Below, piece by piece: positions 16,341 through 25,913 of a stretch of DNA of 64,000 nt (positions within the stretch are counted from its first letter, which is position 1; every line of letters starts with the position of its first letter). Source of the DNA: DYJE01 sp041660385 (lineage in GTDB: Bacteria > Desulfobacterota > Desulfobacteria > Desulfobacterales > Desulfolunaceae); NCBI GenBank assembly GCA_041660385.1, contig JBAZWJ010000017.1, positions 27,995 to 91,994 on the forward strand, read 5' to 3'. The notes under the pieces were generated by a model. That model had not been told where the DNA came from. It was given only the letters and a program-made list of their open reading frames with translations, and searched no databases. Position numbers and translations under genes: made by a program.

Positions 16341-17669
16341 TCAGGCAATCCAACCGTTCAAAGGAACCTTGATCTTGAACTCGGTCCCTTTCCCTAATGA
16401 ACTCTTGCACTCTATGGAACCTGAAAGGGCCTTGGTCACCAGATTGTAAACCACATACAGCCCGAGACCTGTTCCGCCCTGCTCGCGTTTGGTTGTGTAA
16501 AATGGATCAAAGATCTGTTTGACCTCTTCTTTGCCCATTCCTTTTCCGTTGTCGCGGCAGATCAGGGAAAGGGTTGTATCATTGGCAGAGATATCGAAAA
16601 GGATTTCTCCGTTTTCTTCCACCCCCTCAAAAGCATGATTCATGGCGTTCATGACGAAGTTGGTGATGATCTGGGCAAGGGCCCCGGGCCTGCTGTCAAA
16701 AATCAGATTTTGAGGGCAGTTCACCAGAATACGATGGGGTGAATGCTTCAACTCGACGATCAGGCTTGCAATCACCTCGTGGATGTATTCATCAACAAGA
16801 ATTTTCCGTGGCTTTTCACTGACCTGATCCACAGATACCTGTTTGAAATTTCCCAGCAGATTTCCGGCTCGCCCAAGGTTCGCATGGATCATCGCTGCGG
16901 CTTCATGGGTTTTTTTCAAGAATTTGGAAAGAGACTGGGTATCCACCATGCCGTCTTCCAGATTTTTTTCAATCTTGGATATCAACTGTTTGATAAATGT
17001 TGAAGCTGTAATCCCAATGCCTATGGGCGTGTTGATCTCATGAACAATTCCTGAAACCATGCCACCCAGCGAAGCCAGCTTTTCAGACTGAATCAACTTG
17101 TCCTGTGCGTATTTCAATTTGGTCAGGGAATCTGAAAGATCTTTATTGGCTTTTTGGAGTTTGGTTTCTGCCCGTTTACGCTGGGTGATATCTTTTTTCA
17201 GCTGTTTGTTCAGCGTCTCCAGCTCCATGGTCCTTAGATTGACCTTTTTTTTCAATTCTTGATTTTCAAGGCAGCGTTTGACTCTGAAATAAATCTCTTC
17301 CGCTTCTGCGGGTTTAAGCATGAAATCATCGGCTCCGAGACGGATGGCGTTGAAAGCGGTTTTCATATCTGCAAAGCCGGTCAGCATGATCACCATAATA
17401 TCGGGATGGCGTTCCTTTGCGAAAGCAAGTACAGCCATTCCATCCACCTTTTCCATGATCAGATCAGTCAAAACAAGGTCAAAAGGAATTTCATTTAATT
17501 TGTGAAGAGCCCTTTCACCGCTGTCCGCATGTTCAACCCAGTATCCCTGCTTTTCCAGAAGCTTTTCCGTATTGAAAAGAATCAAGGGATCATCGTCCAC
17601 CACGAGGATTCTGTTATTCTGAATTTGCTTGCTGTTATCCACGTAATCCCCCAAGGTAACGATTCCCAA
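16341..17669 (-). CDS. Response regulator receiver / histidine kinase hybrid
   Basis: Cytosolic two-component protein of 442 residues. The receiver domain is at the N-terminus: acidic pocket VVDDDP near residue 26, phospho-acceptor Asp in LVLTDLIMEKVDG near 70, and the conserved Lys in MLKPAE near 119. A coiled-coil linker (about 135-190) follows. The kinase core begins with an H-box SLGGMVSGIVHEINTPIG and has N, G1 and G2 boxes (NAMNHAF, DNGKGMG, TGLGLYVVYN). No transmembrane or sensory PAS domain is present, so input must come through the receiver or a partner protein. No cognate response regulator is adjacent. The gene is isolated, convergent with the propeller gene and divergent from the TetR gene. 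Confidence 0.92.
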   Translation of the reverse strand: MGIVTLGDYVDNSKQIQNNRILVVDDDPLILFNTEKLLEKQGYWVEHADSGERALHKLNEIPFDLVLTDLIMEKVDGMAVLAFAKERHPDIMVIMLTGFADMKTAFNAIRLGADDFMLKPAEAEEIYFRVKRCLENQELKKKVNLRTMELETLNKQLKKDITQRKRAETKLQKANKDLSDSLTKLKYAQDKLIQSEKLASLGGMVSGIVHEINTPIGIGITASTFIKQLISKIEKNLEDGMVDTQSLSKFLKKTHEAAAMIHANLGRAGNLLGNFKQVSVDQVSEKPRKILVDEYIHEVIASLIVELKHSPHRILVNCPQNLIFDSRPGALAQIITNFVMNAMNHAFEGVEENGEILFDISANDTTLSLICRDNGKGMGKEEVKQIFDPFYTTKREQGGTGLGLYVVYNLVTKALSGSIECKSSLGKGTEFKIKVPLNGWIA

Positions 17670-17907
17670 TACGCTCTGCCCCTAACACCATGACATTTCA
17701 ATAAACACGACGCAAAAAAGCACGACCCCTGCTTTTTTAATCAGTCCAATTTTTGTGTTGTTTTTTCGGGTAAGATCTATATTTAAACACAATCATCTAA
17801 AGATGGGCGCACTCCATCTTTTCCGGCTTTCTTATCATTTTTCCCCCTCATAAACAATCTTCTTTGTTCAATTCCCCTGGCAATCTCATATCATTTACCT
17901 CTCGCCC

Positions 17908-17965
17908 CCTCGTTCCGGGGATCCTCCCCGGAACGAGGGGCTGTTGCGCGATGCGGTTGGCTGCG
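17908..17965. repeat. Palindrome CCTCGTTCCGGGGATCCTCC with conserved flank
   Basis: CCTCGTTCCGGGGA is mirrored by TCCCCGGAACGAGG. The sequence after it, GGGCTGTTGCGCGATGCG, is also found at 41930-41948 next to the same palindrome. The 438-bp gap from 17670 to 18107 otherwise holds only the TetR promoter region. Confidence 0.75.
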
Positions 17966-18054
17966 CCATTTTTTATTTTTGAACCGTAAAAAATATGCGA
18001 TTTCAATGATCAATTCTCTTGACTCGGTTCATCCGACTTGATAGAGAAAATCTA

Positions 18055-18087
18055 ATCGGTCGGTTTATAATCCGGCTGGTCGGTTTT
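18055..18087 (+). promoter_or_regulatory. Putative TetR operator, direct GGTCGGTTT repeats
   Basis: ATCGGTCGGTTT (18055-18066) and CTGGTCGGTTTT (18076-18087) lie 21 bp apart, and TATAAT falls between them at 18066-18071. They sit just before the TetR start codon, as expected for autoregulation and control of the acyl-CoA genes downstream. The assignment is from position and repetition only. Confidence 0.45.
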
Positions 18088-18107
18088 TTACATTTATGGA
18101 GCAATGA

Positions 18108-18731
18108 ATGCCACCTATTCCCGAACTTGAAGCGATACGAAGAAACCAGATCCTGAATGCCGCCATTAAAATCATTGGAACATCGGGTTACGCCAATGTC
18201 ACCATGGCAGACATTGCCCGTGAAGCTGGTCTTTCAAAAGGCGGTCTCGCCCATTACTTCGCGTCCAAAGACGATCTTTTCAAGGAAGCGTTCAAAGCCT
18301 ATTACGATCAGATCCTTCAGATATTCCTGGAAGGAATTAAAACTGCTGTGGGTCCCATGGAAAAAATCCTGGGACTTGGTATGCCGCTGTTTATCCGTGA
18401 GACAGAGGATGTGAGCTTCGCTCATAAAATCGTATATGATTTCATGTCCCTTGCAGCCCATAACCAGGACTATCGTACCCTTTTCAGCACATGGATCAAC
18501 ACCTGGGTTGAAATCAAAAAGCAGGCCATTGATGAAGGAATCACCTTGGGATTGTTCATACCCCACGACTCGGATACCACGGCAAGAACCATTTCCGCCA
18601 TTTTTCACGGAATATATATGCGCTGGTATCTTGATCCGGATCATCACACGGTGAAATGGGCCGAACAATCGTTTACGGAAGCCATCACATCGTACTTGAA
18701 GCCTTATCTGGCAAAAAAAGTTTATAATTAA
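18108..18731 (+). CDS. TetR/AcrR-family transcriptional regulator
   Basis: DNA-binding repressor of 207 residues. The N-terminal helix-turn-helix is clear (IIGTSGYANVTMADIAREAG then LSKGGLAHYFASKDDLF, residues about 21-60), with an all-helical ligand domain after it. The length is normal for the family. Repeated GGTCGGTTT sites lie immediately upstream. The next genes on the same strand encode thiolase, acyl-CoA dehydrogenases and an acyl-CoA ligase, so an acyl-CoA ligand is likely by analogy with other fatty-acid TetR regulators; that is inference. Confidence 0.9.
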   Translation: MPPIPELEAIRRNQILNAAIKIIGTSGYANVTMADIAREAGLSKGGLAHYFASKDDLFKEAFKAYYDQILQIFLEGIKTAVGPMEKILGLGMPLFIRETEDVSFAHKIVYDFMSLAAHNQDYRTLFSTWINTWVEIKKQAIDEGITLGLFIPHDSDTTARTISAIFHGIYMRWYLDPDHHTVKWAEQSFTEAITSYLKPYLAKKVYN

Positions 18732-18919
18732 GTCTGCAGCATTCCGGGTCACCCCCACCCGGTAGTTAGACACAGATCGCATACAAAAGCCCTCCCCATG
18801 GCGGCTTTTCATAACCAAAACAGACATGGATAAAACCACGTCTTTTCGACAATTCCATTTTGCCGGTTGATCGTCCATACCGGTTGGTGATTCATTTTTT
18901 TACGTGAGGAGATCCCACT

Positions 18920-20179
18920 ATGAGAGATGTGTTCGTCATTGGCGCAGGCATGACAAAATTCGGAAAATACCTTGACCGCAACATGAAGAGCATCGCCGAT
19001 GAAGCGGTGACAAGCGCCCTTGCCCATGCAGGGCTTACAAAACAGGATATCCGCATGGCTGCGGTGGGCAACGCCTATCAGGGGCTTGTTACAGGTCAGG
19101 AATCCATCAGGGGCCAGGTGGTCTTAAGGGCCATGGGCATCGGCGACATTCCCGTGATCAATGTCGAAAACGCCTGCTGCTCGTCGGCCACCGCATTCCA
19201 GACGGCCTGGCTGAACATTGCCTCAGGTCTCCACGATGTGGCCCTGGTTCTAGGCATGGAGAAGATGTACATGGAAGACCGTGAAAAACGGTTGAAACTG
19301 TTTTCATCTTCCGCAGACGTGGAAGTGATCGAAATGTTCATCCAGGCCATGAAAGCCGATGCGGAAAGAAAACGGAAAGAAGCGGAAGCACGTGGAGAAA
19401 ACCCGGACGACAAAAAGAAAGAAAAAAAAGGCGGGAGCGCGTTCATGGATCTTTACGCCGCAGCCACCCGCATGCACATGGACAAATACGGCCTGACCCA
19501 GCGACAGCTTGCCGTGGTCAGCTCAAAGAACCATACAAACAGCAAGAACAATCCCTATGCTCAATACCAGACACCCTACACCGTGGATGAAATTCTGGCG
19601 GCTCCCCTCGTGGCGTTTCCCCTGACCCAGCCCATGTGTTCCCCGGTGGGCGATGGGGCAGCCGCCCTTATCCTCTGCTCAGGTGATGTGGTGAAAAAAC
19701 GCGGGATAACCAAACCCGTGAAAGTTCTGGCAACAGTTTTAGGCGGCGGCATGGACCGTGGTTTCAATGACCCGGATTTGACAGAACGCCTTGTTCATAA
19801 AGCCTATGAAACTGCTGGCGTTGGTCCTGAAGACATCAACGTGGCAGAAGTTCACGACGCCTCAGCCTTCGGCGAAGTCATCCAGACCGAAGGTCTTGGT
19901 TTCTGCCCCAAAGGCGAAGGCGGTATTTTCGCCGAACAGGGTCATTCAGCTCTGGGCGGCAAACTCCCCATCAATCCTTCCGGCGGTCTTGAATCCAAAG
20001 GCCATCCCGTGGGCGCAACCGGCGCAGCCCAGATCGTTGAACTGGTGTGGCAGCTGCGCGGGGAAGCCGAAGGACGGCAGGTCGAAAACGCCCGCATTGC
20101 TCTTGCGGAAAACGGCGGCGGCAATATCGGAATCGAAGAAGCGGCCATGGTGATTACGATTTTGCAGAAAGATTTTTAA
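18920..20179 (+). CDS. Thiolase family protein (acetyl-CoA acetyltransferase type)
   Basis: Thiolase of 419 residues, probably cleaving 3-ketoacyl-CoA to acetyl-CoA and a shortened acyl-CoA. The nucleophilic Cys lies in NVENACCSSATAF near residue 90. The C-terminal catalytic set includes the VAEVHDASAFGE region and GHPVGATGAAQIVEL. An unusual Lys/Glu-rich insertion of about 30 residues (around 145-175; KKKEKKGG) interrupts the loop domain, as in the SCP2-thiolase-like branch. The usual C-terminal CxG loop is replaced by a GGGNIG segment, another trait of that branch, so the activity could be non-canonical. A GAGGAG ribosome site supports the start. It is the first enzyme gene of the degradation set behind TetR. 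Confidence 0.88.
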   Translation: MRDVFVIGAGMTKFGKYLDRNMKSIADEAVTSALAHAGLTKQDIRMAAVGNAYQGLVTGQESIRGQVVLRAMGIGDIPVINVENACCSSATAFQTAWLNIASGLHDVALVLGMEKMYMEDREKRLKLFSSSADVEVIEMFIQAMKADAERKRKEAEARGENPDDKKKEKKGGSAFMDLYAAATRMHMDKYGLTQRQLAVVSSKNHTNSKNNPYAQYQTPYTVDEILAAPLVAFPLTQPMCSPVGDGAAALILCSGDVVKKRGITKPVKVLATVLGGGMDRGFNDPDLTERLVHKAYETAGVGPEDINVAEVHDASAFGEVIQTEGLGFCPKGEGGIFAEQGHSALGGKLPINPSGGLESKGHPVGATGAAQIVELVWQLRGEAEGRQVENARIALAENGGGNIGIEEAAMVITILQKDF

Positions 20180-20415
20180 ACATGTCGAAGAATAGTTGCT
20201 TTTAAACACAACCAACGATGAAACAACCCTGTGTTGAAAAAGCAATACCACAGGATACATGGGAAATATGGGACGTTAAACAACACAGCACCCCCGTCTC
20301 ATAATTCCCATGAGTCCATATGTCCCATTAAGTTTTCACCGTTTGTGGAAATTCCGAACGCTGCTGGTCACCACCACTTCCGCAAACCAACAAACAAACC
20401 AGGAGAACAGACTGC

Positions 20416-21936
20416 ATGATTTCACGATCAGAGATGAACGCCTTTTTAATGAAAGAGCCTGCATTCGAAGACATGTCCATCAGCCAGCAGGCCATATCGA
20501 AGCAACCCTCGGCCTTGCTTGCTGAAACGCGAAGGGTCGTGGCCCTTGCACGGAAATTCAATGAAGAGGTGGTGAGGCCACAAGCCCTCGCTCTTGACAT
20601 GACCATGCAGGAAAACCCGGACTATCTGGCCTGGGATTTTGTTAAAAAAGCCAACGAATGGGGATTCTTCACCCTGTGGATTCCCAAGCTTTTCGGGGGG
20701 CAAGGTTATAACCTTCCGTCTATCTCATCGTTTATGGAAGAAATCGCGTCTGAATGCCTGGCCATGGCAAACCTGATCGGTGTTCATTACTTGGGGTTCG
20801 CTGTGGCCGTCTCTTCCTGGAACGCCCGATTGGTCAACCGACTTTGCCGTGACGTCATTGAAGGCGAACGAACAGGGCAACCTTGTCTCATGTCCCTTGC
20901 CCTCACCGAGCCCGGAGCCGGAACGGACATTGAAGAAACAGACCTGATGGACAAAGGGACCATGACCTGCCATGCAAAAAAAGTCGACGGCGGTTATCTG
21001 GTGAACGGAACCAAAGTCTTCATATCAAACGGCCACCTGTCCCGCTGGCACATGCTCATCGCCTTCACCGATCTTAAACAACCTTCTGAAAACACGGTGA
21101 TGCTGGCCGTTGAAACAGGGACCCAAGGTTTTTCCTTTGGGCGGACAGAGAAGAAAATGGGCCAGAAAGCCTGCCCTGCAAGCGAACTGATGTTCGACAA
21201 CTGTTTTATCCCTGAAGAGAACGCCCTGTACAGCGCCGAGCAGGGAAAGAATCTCAAGCGTGGATTATCTCAAACCAACATGCAGATCATCGATTTTTAC
21301 TTTGCCGCATCCCGTGCAGCGGTGGGTGCTTTTGGTGTGGGGGCCGCCCGTGGTGCATACCGTGAAGCCCTGAATTATGCCATCAACGCAAAACTAAACG
21401 GCAGACCTTTGATCGATCACGAATGGGTGCAATGCCTCCTTGCGGAAATGTACAAGAATATGTCCCTTGCACGATTTGCTTACATCGAAGCCAACTACGC
21501 CACAGGCATGCACGGCATGTACAAACTGATCCAACAAAAACAGCTTTATTACATCACAAAATTCACCCCAAGATTTCTGATCAAAAAAGTCGTTCAACCG
21601 TTGCTCGATAAGCCGTGGATCACCACTGTTTTTCGAAAACTCAATTTTGACATGCAGAGCGAACGGGAAATCGAAATCACCTCAGGACTTGCGTCCATGG
21701 CCAAATTCGCCGGGACCGATGCCGGAATAAAAAACTGCCATCTGGCCATGGAACTCATGGGCCAGTCCGGTTTGCGACACGACATGCGTGTTGAAAAATA
21801 CATGCGAGACGCGAAACTCCTCCAGATCTACGAGGGCACAAATCAGTTGAACAGACTGCACCTGTTCAAATGTCTGATTGCACGGAACATCCCCCAGGTG
21901 AAAATGTTTGAGCATGAGCCGGCGAAAACCACGTGA
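20416..21936 (+). CDS. Acyl-CoA dehydrogenase
   Basis: FAD-dependent acyl-CoA dehydrogenase of 506 residues that would introduce the alpha-beta double bond and pass electrons to an electron-transfer flavoprotein. SLALTEPGAGTDIEET is the FAD/substrate-binding signature, and the conserved end LLQIYEGTNQLNRLHLF supplies the usual catalytic Glu (about 473). The protein is longer than the common 380-400 residues, with an extra N-terminal helix region and an inserted segment near 360-400 (YKLIQQKQLYYITKF). AGGAG precedes the ATG. The next gene encodes a second dehydrogenase-like protein that lacks the YEGT motif, so the two may form a hetero-oligomer. Confidence 0.92.
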   Translation: MISRSEMNAFLMKEPAFEDMSISQQAISKQPSALLAETRRVVALARKFNEEVVRPQALALDMTMQENPDYLAWDFVKKANEWGFFTLWIPKLFGGQGYNLPSISSFMEEIASECLAMANLIGVHYLGFAVAVSSWNARLVNRLCRDVIEGERTGQPCLMSLALTEPGAGTDIEETDLMDKGTMTCHAKKVDGGYLVNGTKVFISNGHLSRWHMLIAFTDLKQPSENTVMLAVETGTQGFSFGRTEKKMGQKACPASELMFDNCFIPEENALYSAEQGKNLKRGLSQTNMQIIDFYFAASRAAVGAFGVGAARGAYREALNYAINAKLNGRPLIDHEWVQCLLAEMYKNMSLARFAYIEANYATGMHGMYKLIQQKQLYYITKFTPRFLIKKVVQPLLDKPWITTVFRKLNFDMQSEREIEITSGLASMAKFAGTDAGIKNCHLAMELMGQSGLRHDMRVEKYMRDAKLLQIYEGTNQLNRLHLFKCLIARNIPQVKMFEHEPAKTT

Positions 21937-21965
21937 TCGAAACACCATGACGATAAGGAGACGAT

Positions 21966-23090
21966 ATGATCGCTCGTAAAGATAAAGAACTGACCATGCT
22001 TGAAAAAGCCACAAATGAATTTTCCCGTAAAATTCTTTTCCCAAATCGCGAGGAAAACGACAAATTCCCCTTTGGGCCTTTTTTCGACACCGTGCTTGAA
22101 AAAGCCTATTCCGTGGATTTTTTTCATACCCTCATCCCCGAATCCCTTGGCGGAATCGGCCAGGGAATTCCGGCTCTGTCTGTTATTCTTGAATCGGTTT
22201 GCACTGAAGACAGCAGCCTTGGCGGCATCATCTTCACCACGGCCGCAGCCCTGAACCTGATGATAACGGCAGGCCGCACCACGGAAATCCAGACCATGAC
22301 AGACCAGAAAACCATAAAAGATATGCTGATCGCCTGCCCTGTGTTCTGCAATCCGTCGGATATTCCCGAGCTGCCCGAAGCGAAAAAATCAGGGGATGGC
22401 TATACGCTTTCCGGCGCCCTCGACTATCTCACATTGGGTGGCCTTGCCAAAACAGCACTTATTTCAGCCAAAATTTCAGGTTCGCCCGGTTTTTCTTATT
22501 TTCTCATGGATTTGGAAAGCTCGGCTGTCATCAAAAGCAAACCCATTCTGAGCCTTGGTTTAAGGGCGTGTCCTTCGGTGGACATCACCATGAAAAACGC
22601 TCCTGCGACACTGTTGGGAGAAGAAGGAAACGGCGAATCGTATTTCAAAACCATGTCTGACCGGATGCATGTGGCCGCCGCAGCCATGAGCCTGGGGATC
22701 ATGAAAGGCTCGTTCAGAGAAGCCTTCGAATACAGCAAGAAGCGAATGCAGGGCGGCCAGGCCATCATCCAATGGTCCGAGCTTAAAATGATCCTTTCCA
22801 ACATGGCTATCCAGGTCAAAGTGGCTGACATGCTTGTGACTCGTGCCTGCTCTGCCCTTGACTCACAGGAAACCGGCTGGACTGATTCTGCCCGTGCAAC
22901 GGCCCTCCATGTTCAAAGCCTGGCCTGCGATCTCACCACCGATGGAGTCCAGGCACTTGGCGGTGTGGGATATATGAAAGATTTCGGACAGGAAAAACGA
23001 TTCAGGGACGCCAAGCAGATTCAAGCGTTGCTGGGGGCCAGTCCGGTGAAACGGTTGAGATTTATCGACGAAATGGTGGAACGGATTTAA
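21966..23090 (+). CDS. Acyl-CoA dehydrogenase-like protein lacking the usual catalytic motif
   Basis: Member of the acyl-CoA dehydrogenase fold, 374 residues, with AAGGAG before the ATG. The C-terminal half is typical (MHVAAAAMSLGIMKGSFREA, LTTDGVQALGGVGYMKDFG, RFRDAKQIQ), but where active enzymes read IYEGTNQ this one reads ALLGAS, so the normal catalytic Glu is absent. The mid-domain TEPxAGSD signature is also replaced (VFCNPSDIPELPE). It could be a non-catalytic partner of the preceding dehydrogenase, as in known heteromeric dehydrogenase pairs, or use another base. The gap of 29 bp to its neighbour indicates co-transcription. Confidence 0.88.
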   Translation: MIARKDKELTMLEKATNEFSRKILFPNREENDKFPFGPFFDTVLEKAYSVDFFHTLIPESLGGIGQGIPALSVILESVCTEDSSLGGIIFTTAAALNLMITAGRTTEIQTMTDQKTIKDMLIACPVFCNPSDIPELPEAKKSGDGYTLSGALDYLTLGGLAKTALISAKISGSPGFSYFLMDLESSAVIKSKPILSLGLRACPSVDITMKNAPATLLGEEGNGESYFKTMSDRMHVAAAAMSLGIMKGSFREAFEYSKKRMQGGQAIIQWSELKMILSNMAIQVKVADMLVTRACSALDSQETGWTDSARATALHVQSLACDLTTDGVQALGGVGYMKDFGQEKRFRDAKQIQALLGASPVKRLRFIDEMVERI

Positions 23091-23129
23091 CGGATAGTAA
23101 TCATTCCAATTTGCAACAAGCGACAAGAT

Positions 23130-23163
23130 TCGTAGGGGCGGGCCTCGTACCTGCCCAAAGACA
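23130..23163. repeat. Short palindromic repeat upstream of the ligase gene
   Basis: GTAGGGGCGGGCCTCGTACC is followed by TGCCC and an AAGACAGG tail; GGGCGGG can pair with the downstream CCTGCCC. It lies between the dehydrogenase-like gene and the ligase start at 23174, which makes a longer TTG-initiated frame from 23111 unlikely. Confidence 0.5.
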
Positions 23164-23173
23164 GGAGCTACCC

Positions 23174-24775
23174 ATGACAGGAAAAATGACAGATCTACCT
23201 ATATTCCAATGTTTCAGACACAGAACCATTGATCCAAACGAAAAGAAATTCATCTTCGTAAACTCAGATGGTTCTGACGAAACGGTGACCATGGGCGATA
23301 TCTTCACCCAGACCAACCGCCTGAGCCACGCCCTTTTGAAAGCAGGCATCGGAAAAGGAGACTGTTTCACCATCCTCATGCGGAATCATCCCGAGTTTCT
23401 TTACGCTCTTTTCGCAGCTTTGTCCATCGGTGCTGTGGCCGTACCGATTGACCCCCGATCCAAAGGAGACAAGCTGGCTTTCCAAATCAACAACACCCGA
23501 TCCAAAGGCATTCTGGTCTCTGACGAATTCGTTGAAAGCCTGAAAGACATCGAAAAAAACATCACAACCGCCAAAGTGATTGGAGTGCTTTACAAAAAGC
23601 ACCACAACATGGACATGTTAAAGGAATATCCGTCGTTAAACGATATCCTTGAACATGAAAACAGCAGCCTCCCGTCAAAGCTCGTCCCTTTTGATCCCAA
23701 AAACCCGGTTCAGATCATTCACACATCCGGCACCACCGGCGATCCCAAAGGCGTGGTGCTGAGAGGAGAGCGTTTAAGGTCTTATGGAATTCTCAACAAA
23801 ATGGTCTGGCGCTACAAAACGGACGACATCCCCTACACCGGCCTTTCCATGACCCATGGCAACGCCCAGTCCGTCACGGTTTTCCCTGTTCTTTCCCAGA
23901 AAAATACCCATGCGGTGATTGGCGAAAAATTCACCAAAAGCCAGATCTGGGATATCTGCCGGAAATACAACTGCACCACTTTTTCCTTGCTGGGCGGTAT
24001 GATGGCCGGAATTTTCAACGAACCGCCCAAACCGGATGACAAACACAACCCTGTACGAATGGTCATCAGCGCCGGAACACCCACGGCCATCTGGGAAGAA
24101 TTCGAGGCGCGGTTCAACGTGAAAATTTTCGAATGGTATGCAGCGGTGGAAGGCGGTATGGCCTACAAACGGCCCGGCAAAGGCCCTGTGGGTTCGTTCG
24201 GAAAACCCAACATTCTGATGTACCGCATGAAAATCGTAGACGAGCAGGACCGGGTAGTTACACCCGGTACCAAAGGCGAGCTGATCAGCAAACTCACTTT
24301 TGGAAAAACATCTGTGGATTACTTCGGAAAAAAGAAAGACTCCTCGGAAAAAACCCGGGGAGGCTGGCTGAGAAGCGGAGATATCTGCCACTGTGATAAA
24401 AACGGCTATCTGTTTTTTGATTTCAGAGTGGGCGGCGGCCTGAGACGTCAGGGGGATTTCATCCAGCCTGATGTGGTCGAAAAAATCATCGGAAAAGACG
24501 AGAGTGTTTCGGAAGTCTGCGTGTACGGAATACCCGCAACCTCCGGTGCTCCGGGAGAAAGTGATATTGTGGCGGCTGTTGCGCCATTCAACGGAAAGAC
24601 CATTGATGTGGAACGGCTTAAAACTGCGTGCCTTAAAGGGCTTGAGAAGAACGCCATCCCGAGTTATCTCCAGATTGTCAGTGACATTCCGAAAACCATC
24701 TCGGAAAAACCCCTGTCGCGGCTTCTCAAAGACAGTTTCAGGCCCGATGCCGAAAACGTGATCAAATTCCAGTAA
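23174..24775 (+). CDS. AMP-forming acyl-CoA ligase (CaiC-like)
   Basis: Activates a carboxylic acid to its CoA ester with ATP. 533 residues from the ATG at 23174, which has AGGAG eight bases upstream; the longer TTG frame includes repeat DNA. The P-loop IIHTSGTTGDPKGVV (about 176-190) is the AMP-binding signature. Further core motifs are EWYAAVEGG and RSGDICHCDKNGYLFFDFR (A8 hinge region), and the C-terminus has KTISEKPLSRLL with the conserved Lys. The sequence resembles crotonobetaine/carnitine-type ligases more than long-chain fatty-acid ligases. The product probably feeds the dehydrogenases and thiolase encoded upstream. Substrate cannot be read from sequence. Confidence 0.9.
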   Translation: MTGKMTDLPIFQCFRHRTIDPNEKKFIFVNSDGSDETVTMGDIFTQTNRLSHALLKAGIGKGDCFTILMRNHPEFLYALFAALSIGAVAVPIDPRSKGDKLAFQINNTRSKGILVSDEFVESLKDIEKNITTAKVIGVLYKKHHNMDMLKEYPSLNDILEHENSSLPSKLVPFDPKNPVQIIHTSGTTGDPKGVVLRGERLRSYGILNKMVWRYKTDDIPYTGLSMTHGNAQSVTVFPVLSQKNTHAVIGEKFTKSQIWDICRKYNCTTFSLLGGMMAGIFNEPPKPDDKHNPVRMVISAGTPTAIWEEFEARFNVKIFEWYAAVEGGMAYKRPGKGPVGSFGKPNILMYRMKIVDEQDRVVTPGTKGELISKLTFGKTSVDYFGKKKDSSEKTRGGWLRSGDICHCDKNGYLFFDFRVGGGLRRQGDFIQPDVVEKIIGKDESVSEVCVYGIPATSGAPGESDIVAAVAPFNGKTIDVERLKTACLKGLEKNAIPSYLQIVSDIPKTISEKPLSRLLKDSFRPDAENVIKFQ

Positions 24776-24787
24776 AAGGAGGAAGCG

Positions 24788-25792
24788 ATGTTAGATTCTC
24801 TGAAACAAGCTTACATGCCGGATATGAATTTTCCGGTCCGAACCATCGACAAAGACAAATGCTCTTGCTGTGGAAGATGTGCTGAAACATGTCCCTGCGG
24901 AGGATTTTCGTGGTCAAAGGGTGAGGTTCCCGTTCCCATCGGTTTCGGTGGATTCAAGGAAGCATGCATCAACTGCGAAAACTGCATGGCGGTTTGCCCC
25001 TCAGGCGCCATCAGTCTTTCCGGGAGTTTCACCATCGACAAAGGCCGATACAAAACCTACCTCACCGGAAAAATGCAGCAGCCCAACCCCTTCAATCAGG
25101 CCACCCCTGATTACGCAAGCGTTGAAAAAGATCTCACGGAAATGGAACGGATGATCTATACCCGGCGCTCCAACCGTCTGTTCAAGGACAAAGAGGTGTC
25201 AAAAGACCTGATTCACCGTATTCTGGAAGCGGGCCGTTTTGCCCCGTCCGCCGGAAACTGCCAGCCCTATCATTTTATGGTGCTCACCAATCCGTCGGTG
25301 ATAGGCGAACTGGAATCACGGTCCATGACCGTGTTGAAACTCCTCAAAAACGCATACTTGAGCAAAAACGGTAAAAAACAGCTCTGGAAATCCCTTTTCT
25401 TCAGCATTTCAAGTTTCCTCATGGTCAACAAGTTCGACCCAAGACCCATGACCGCCATGGAAAAAGCCGACCGGAACAAAGGCCGGATGTATTTCAACGC
25501 TCCTTGCGTGATCCTGATCCTGAAACAAAAACGCGGTATCAGCAACCCGGATCTGGACGCCGGAATCTGCGCCCAGAACATGGTGCTTGCCGCCCACGCT
25601 CTGGGCCTCGGAACCTGTATTGTCTCCCTTCCCATAGTTCCACTTTCCTATCCGATCATGGCAGGATTCAGAAAGAAAATCGGCATAAAATCGCCATTCG
25701 TGGCTGTGACCAGCATCGCCATCGGCCACCCCAAAGGAAAGATTGACGGTGTGGTTGAACGGGACACTCCTCCTGTCACATGGATTGACTGA
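24788..25792 (+). CDS. Ferredoxin-nitroreductase fusion protein
   Basis: 334-residue flavoprotein with an N-terminal two-cluster ferredoxin. Residues about 20-30 have CSCCGRCAETCPCGG, and a second motif CINCENCMAVCPSGAI follows near 58-73, giving two [4Fe-4S] clusters. The rest is a nitroreductase fold with FMN-binding phrases (YTRRSNRLFKDK, FAPSAGNCQPYHF, LGLGTCIVS). A strong AAAAGGAGG ribosome site is present. Placed last in the acyl-CoA degradation set, it may move electrons between ferredoxin and a flavin-linked acceptor. The physiological substrate is unknown; similar fusions occur widely in anaerobes. Confidence 0.92.
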   Translation: MLDSLKQAYMPDMNFPVRTIDKDKCSCCGRCAETCPCGGFSWSKGEVPVPIGFGGFKEACINCENCMAVCPSGAISLSGSFTIDKGRYKTYLTGKMQQPNPFNQATPDYASVEKDLTEMERMIYTRRSNRLFKDKEVSKDLIHRILEAGRFAPSAGNCQPYHFMVLTNPSVIGELESRSMTVLKLLKNAYLSKNGKKQLWKSLFFSISSFLMVNKFDPRPMTAMEKADRNKGRMYFNAPCVILILKQKRGISNPDLDAGICAQNMVLAAHALGLGTCIVSLPIVPLSYPIMAGFRKKIGIKSPFVAVTSIAIGHPKGKIDGVVERDTPPVTWID

Positions 25793-25913
25793 TGGAAGAC
25801 CGTCCCTTTCGCAACGGGACATCGGCACGGGGGTAATGATATTTCTTTGCGGATCAGGACAGGTCAGGCCGGACGGAAGCCCTATCTTCATAACACGTCC
25901 GATCCATCATCAT

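Noticed and set aside
23111..23173. Extended N-terminus of the acyl-CoA ligase
   Set aside because: It starts at TTG and reads through a palindromic repeat; the ATG at 23174 has a good ribosome site.
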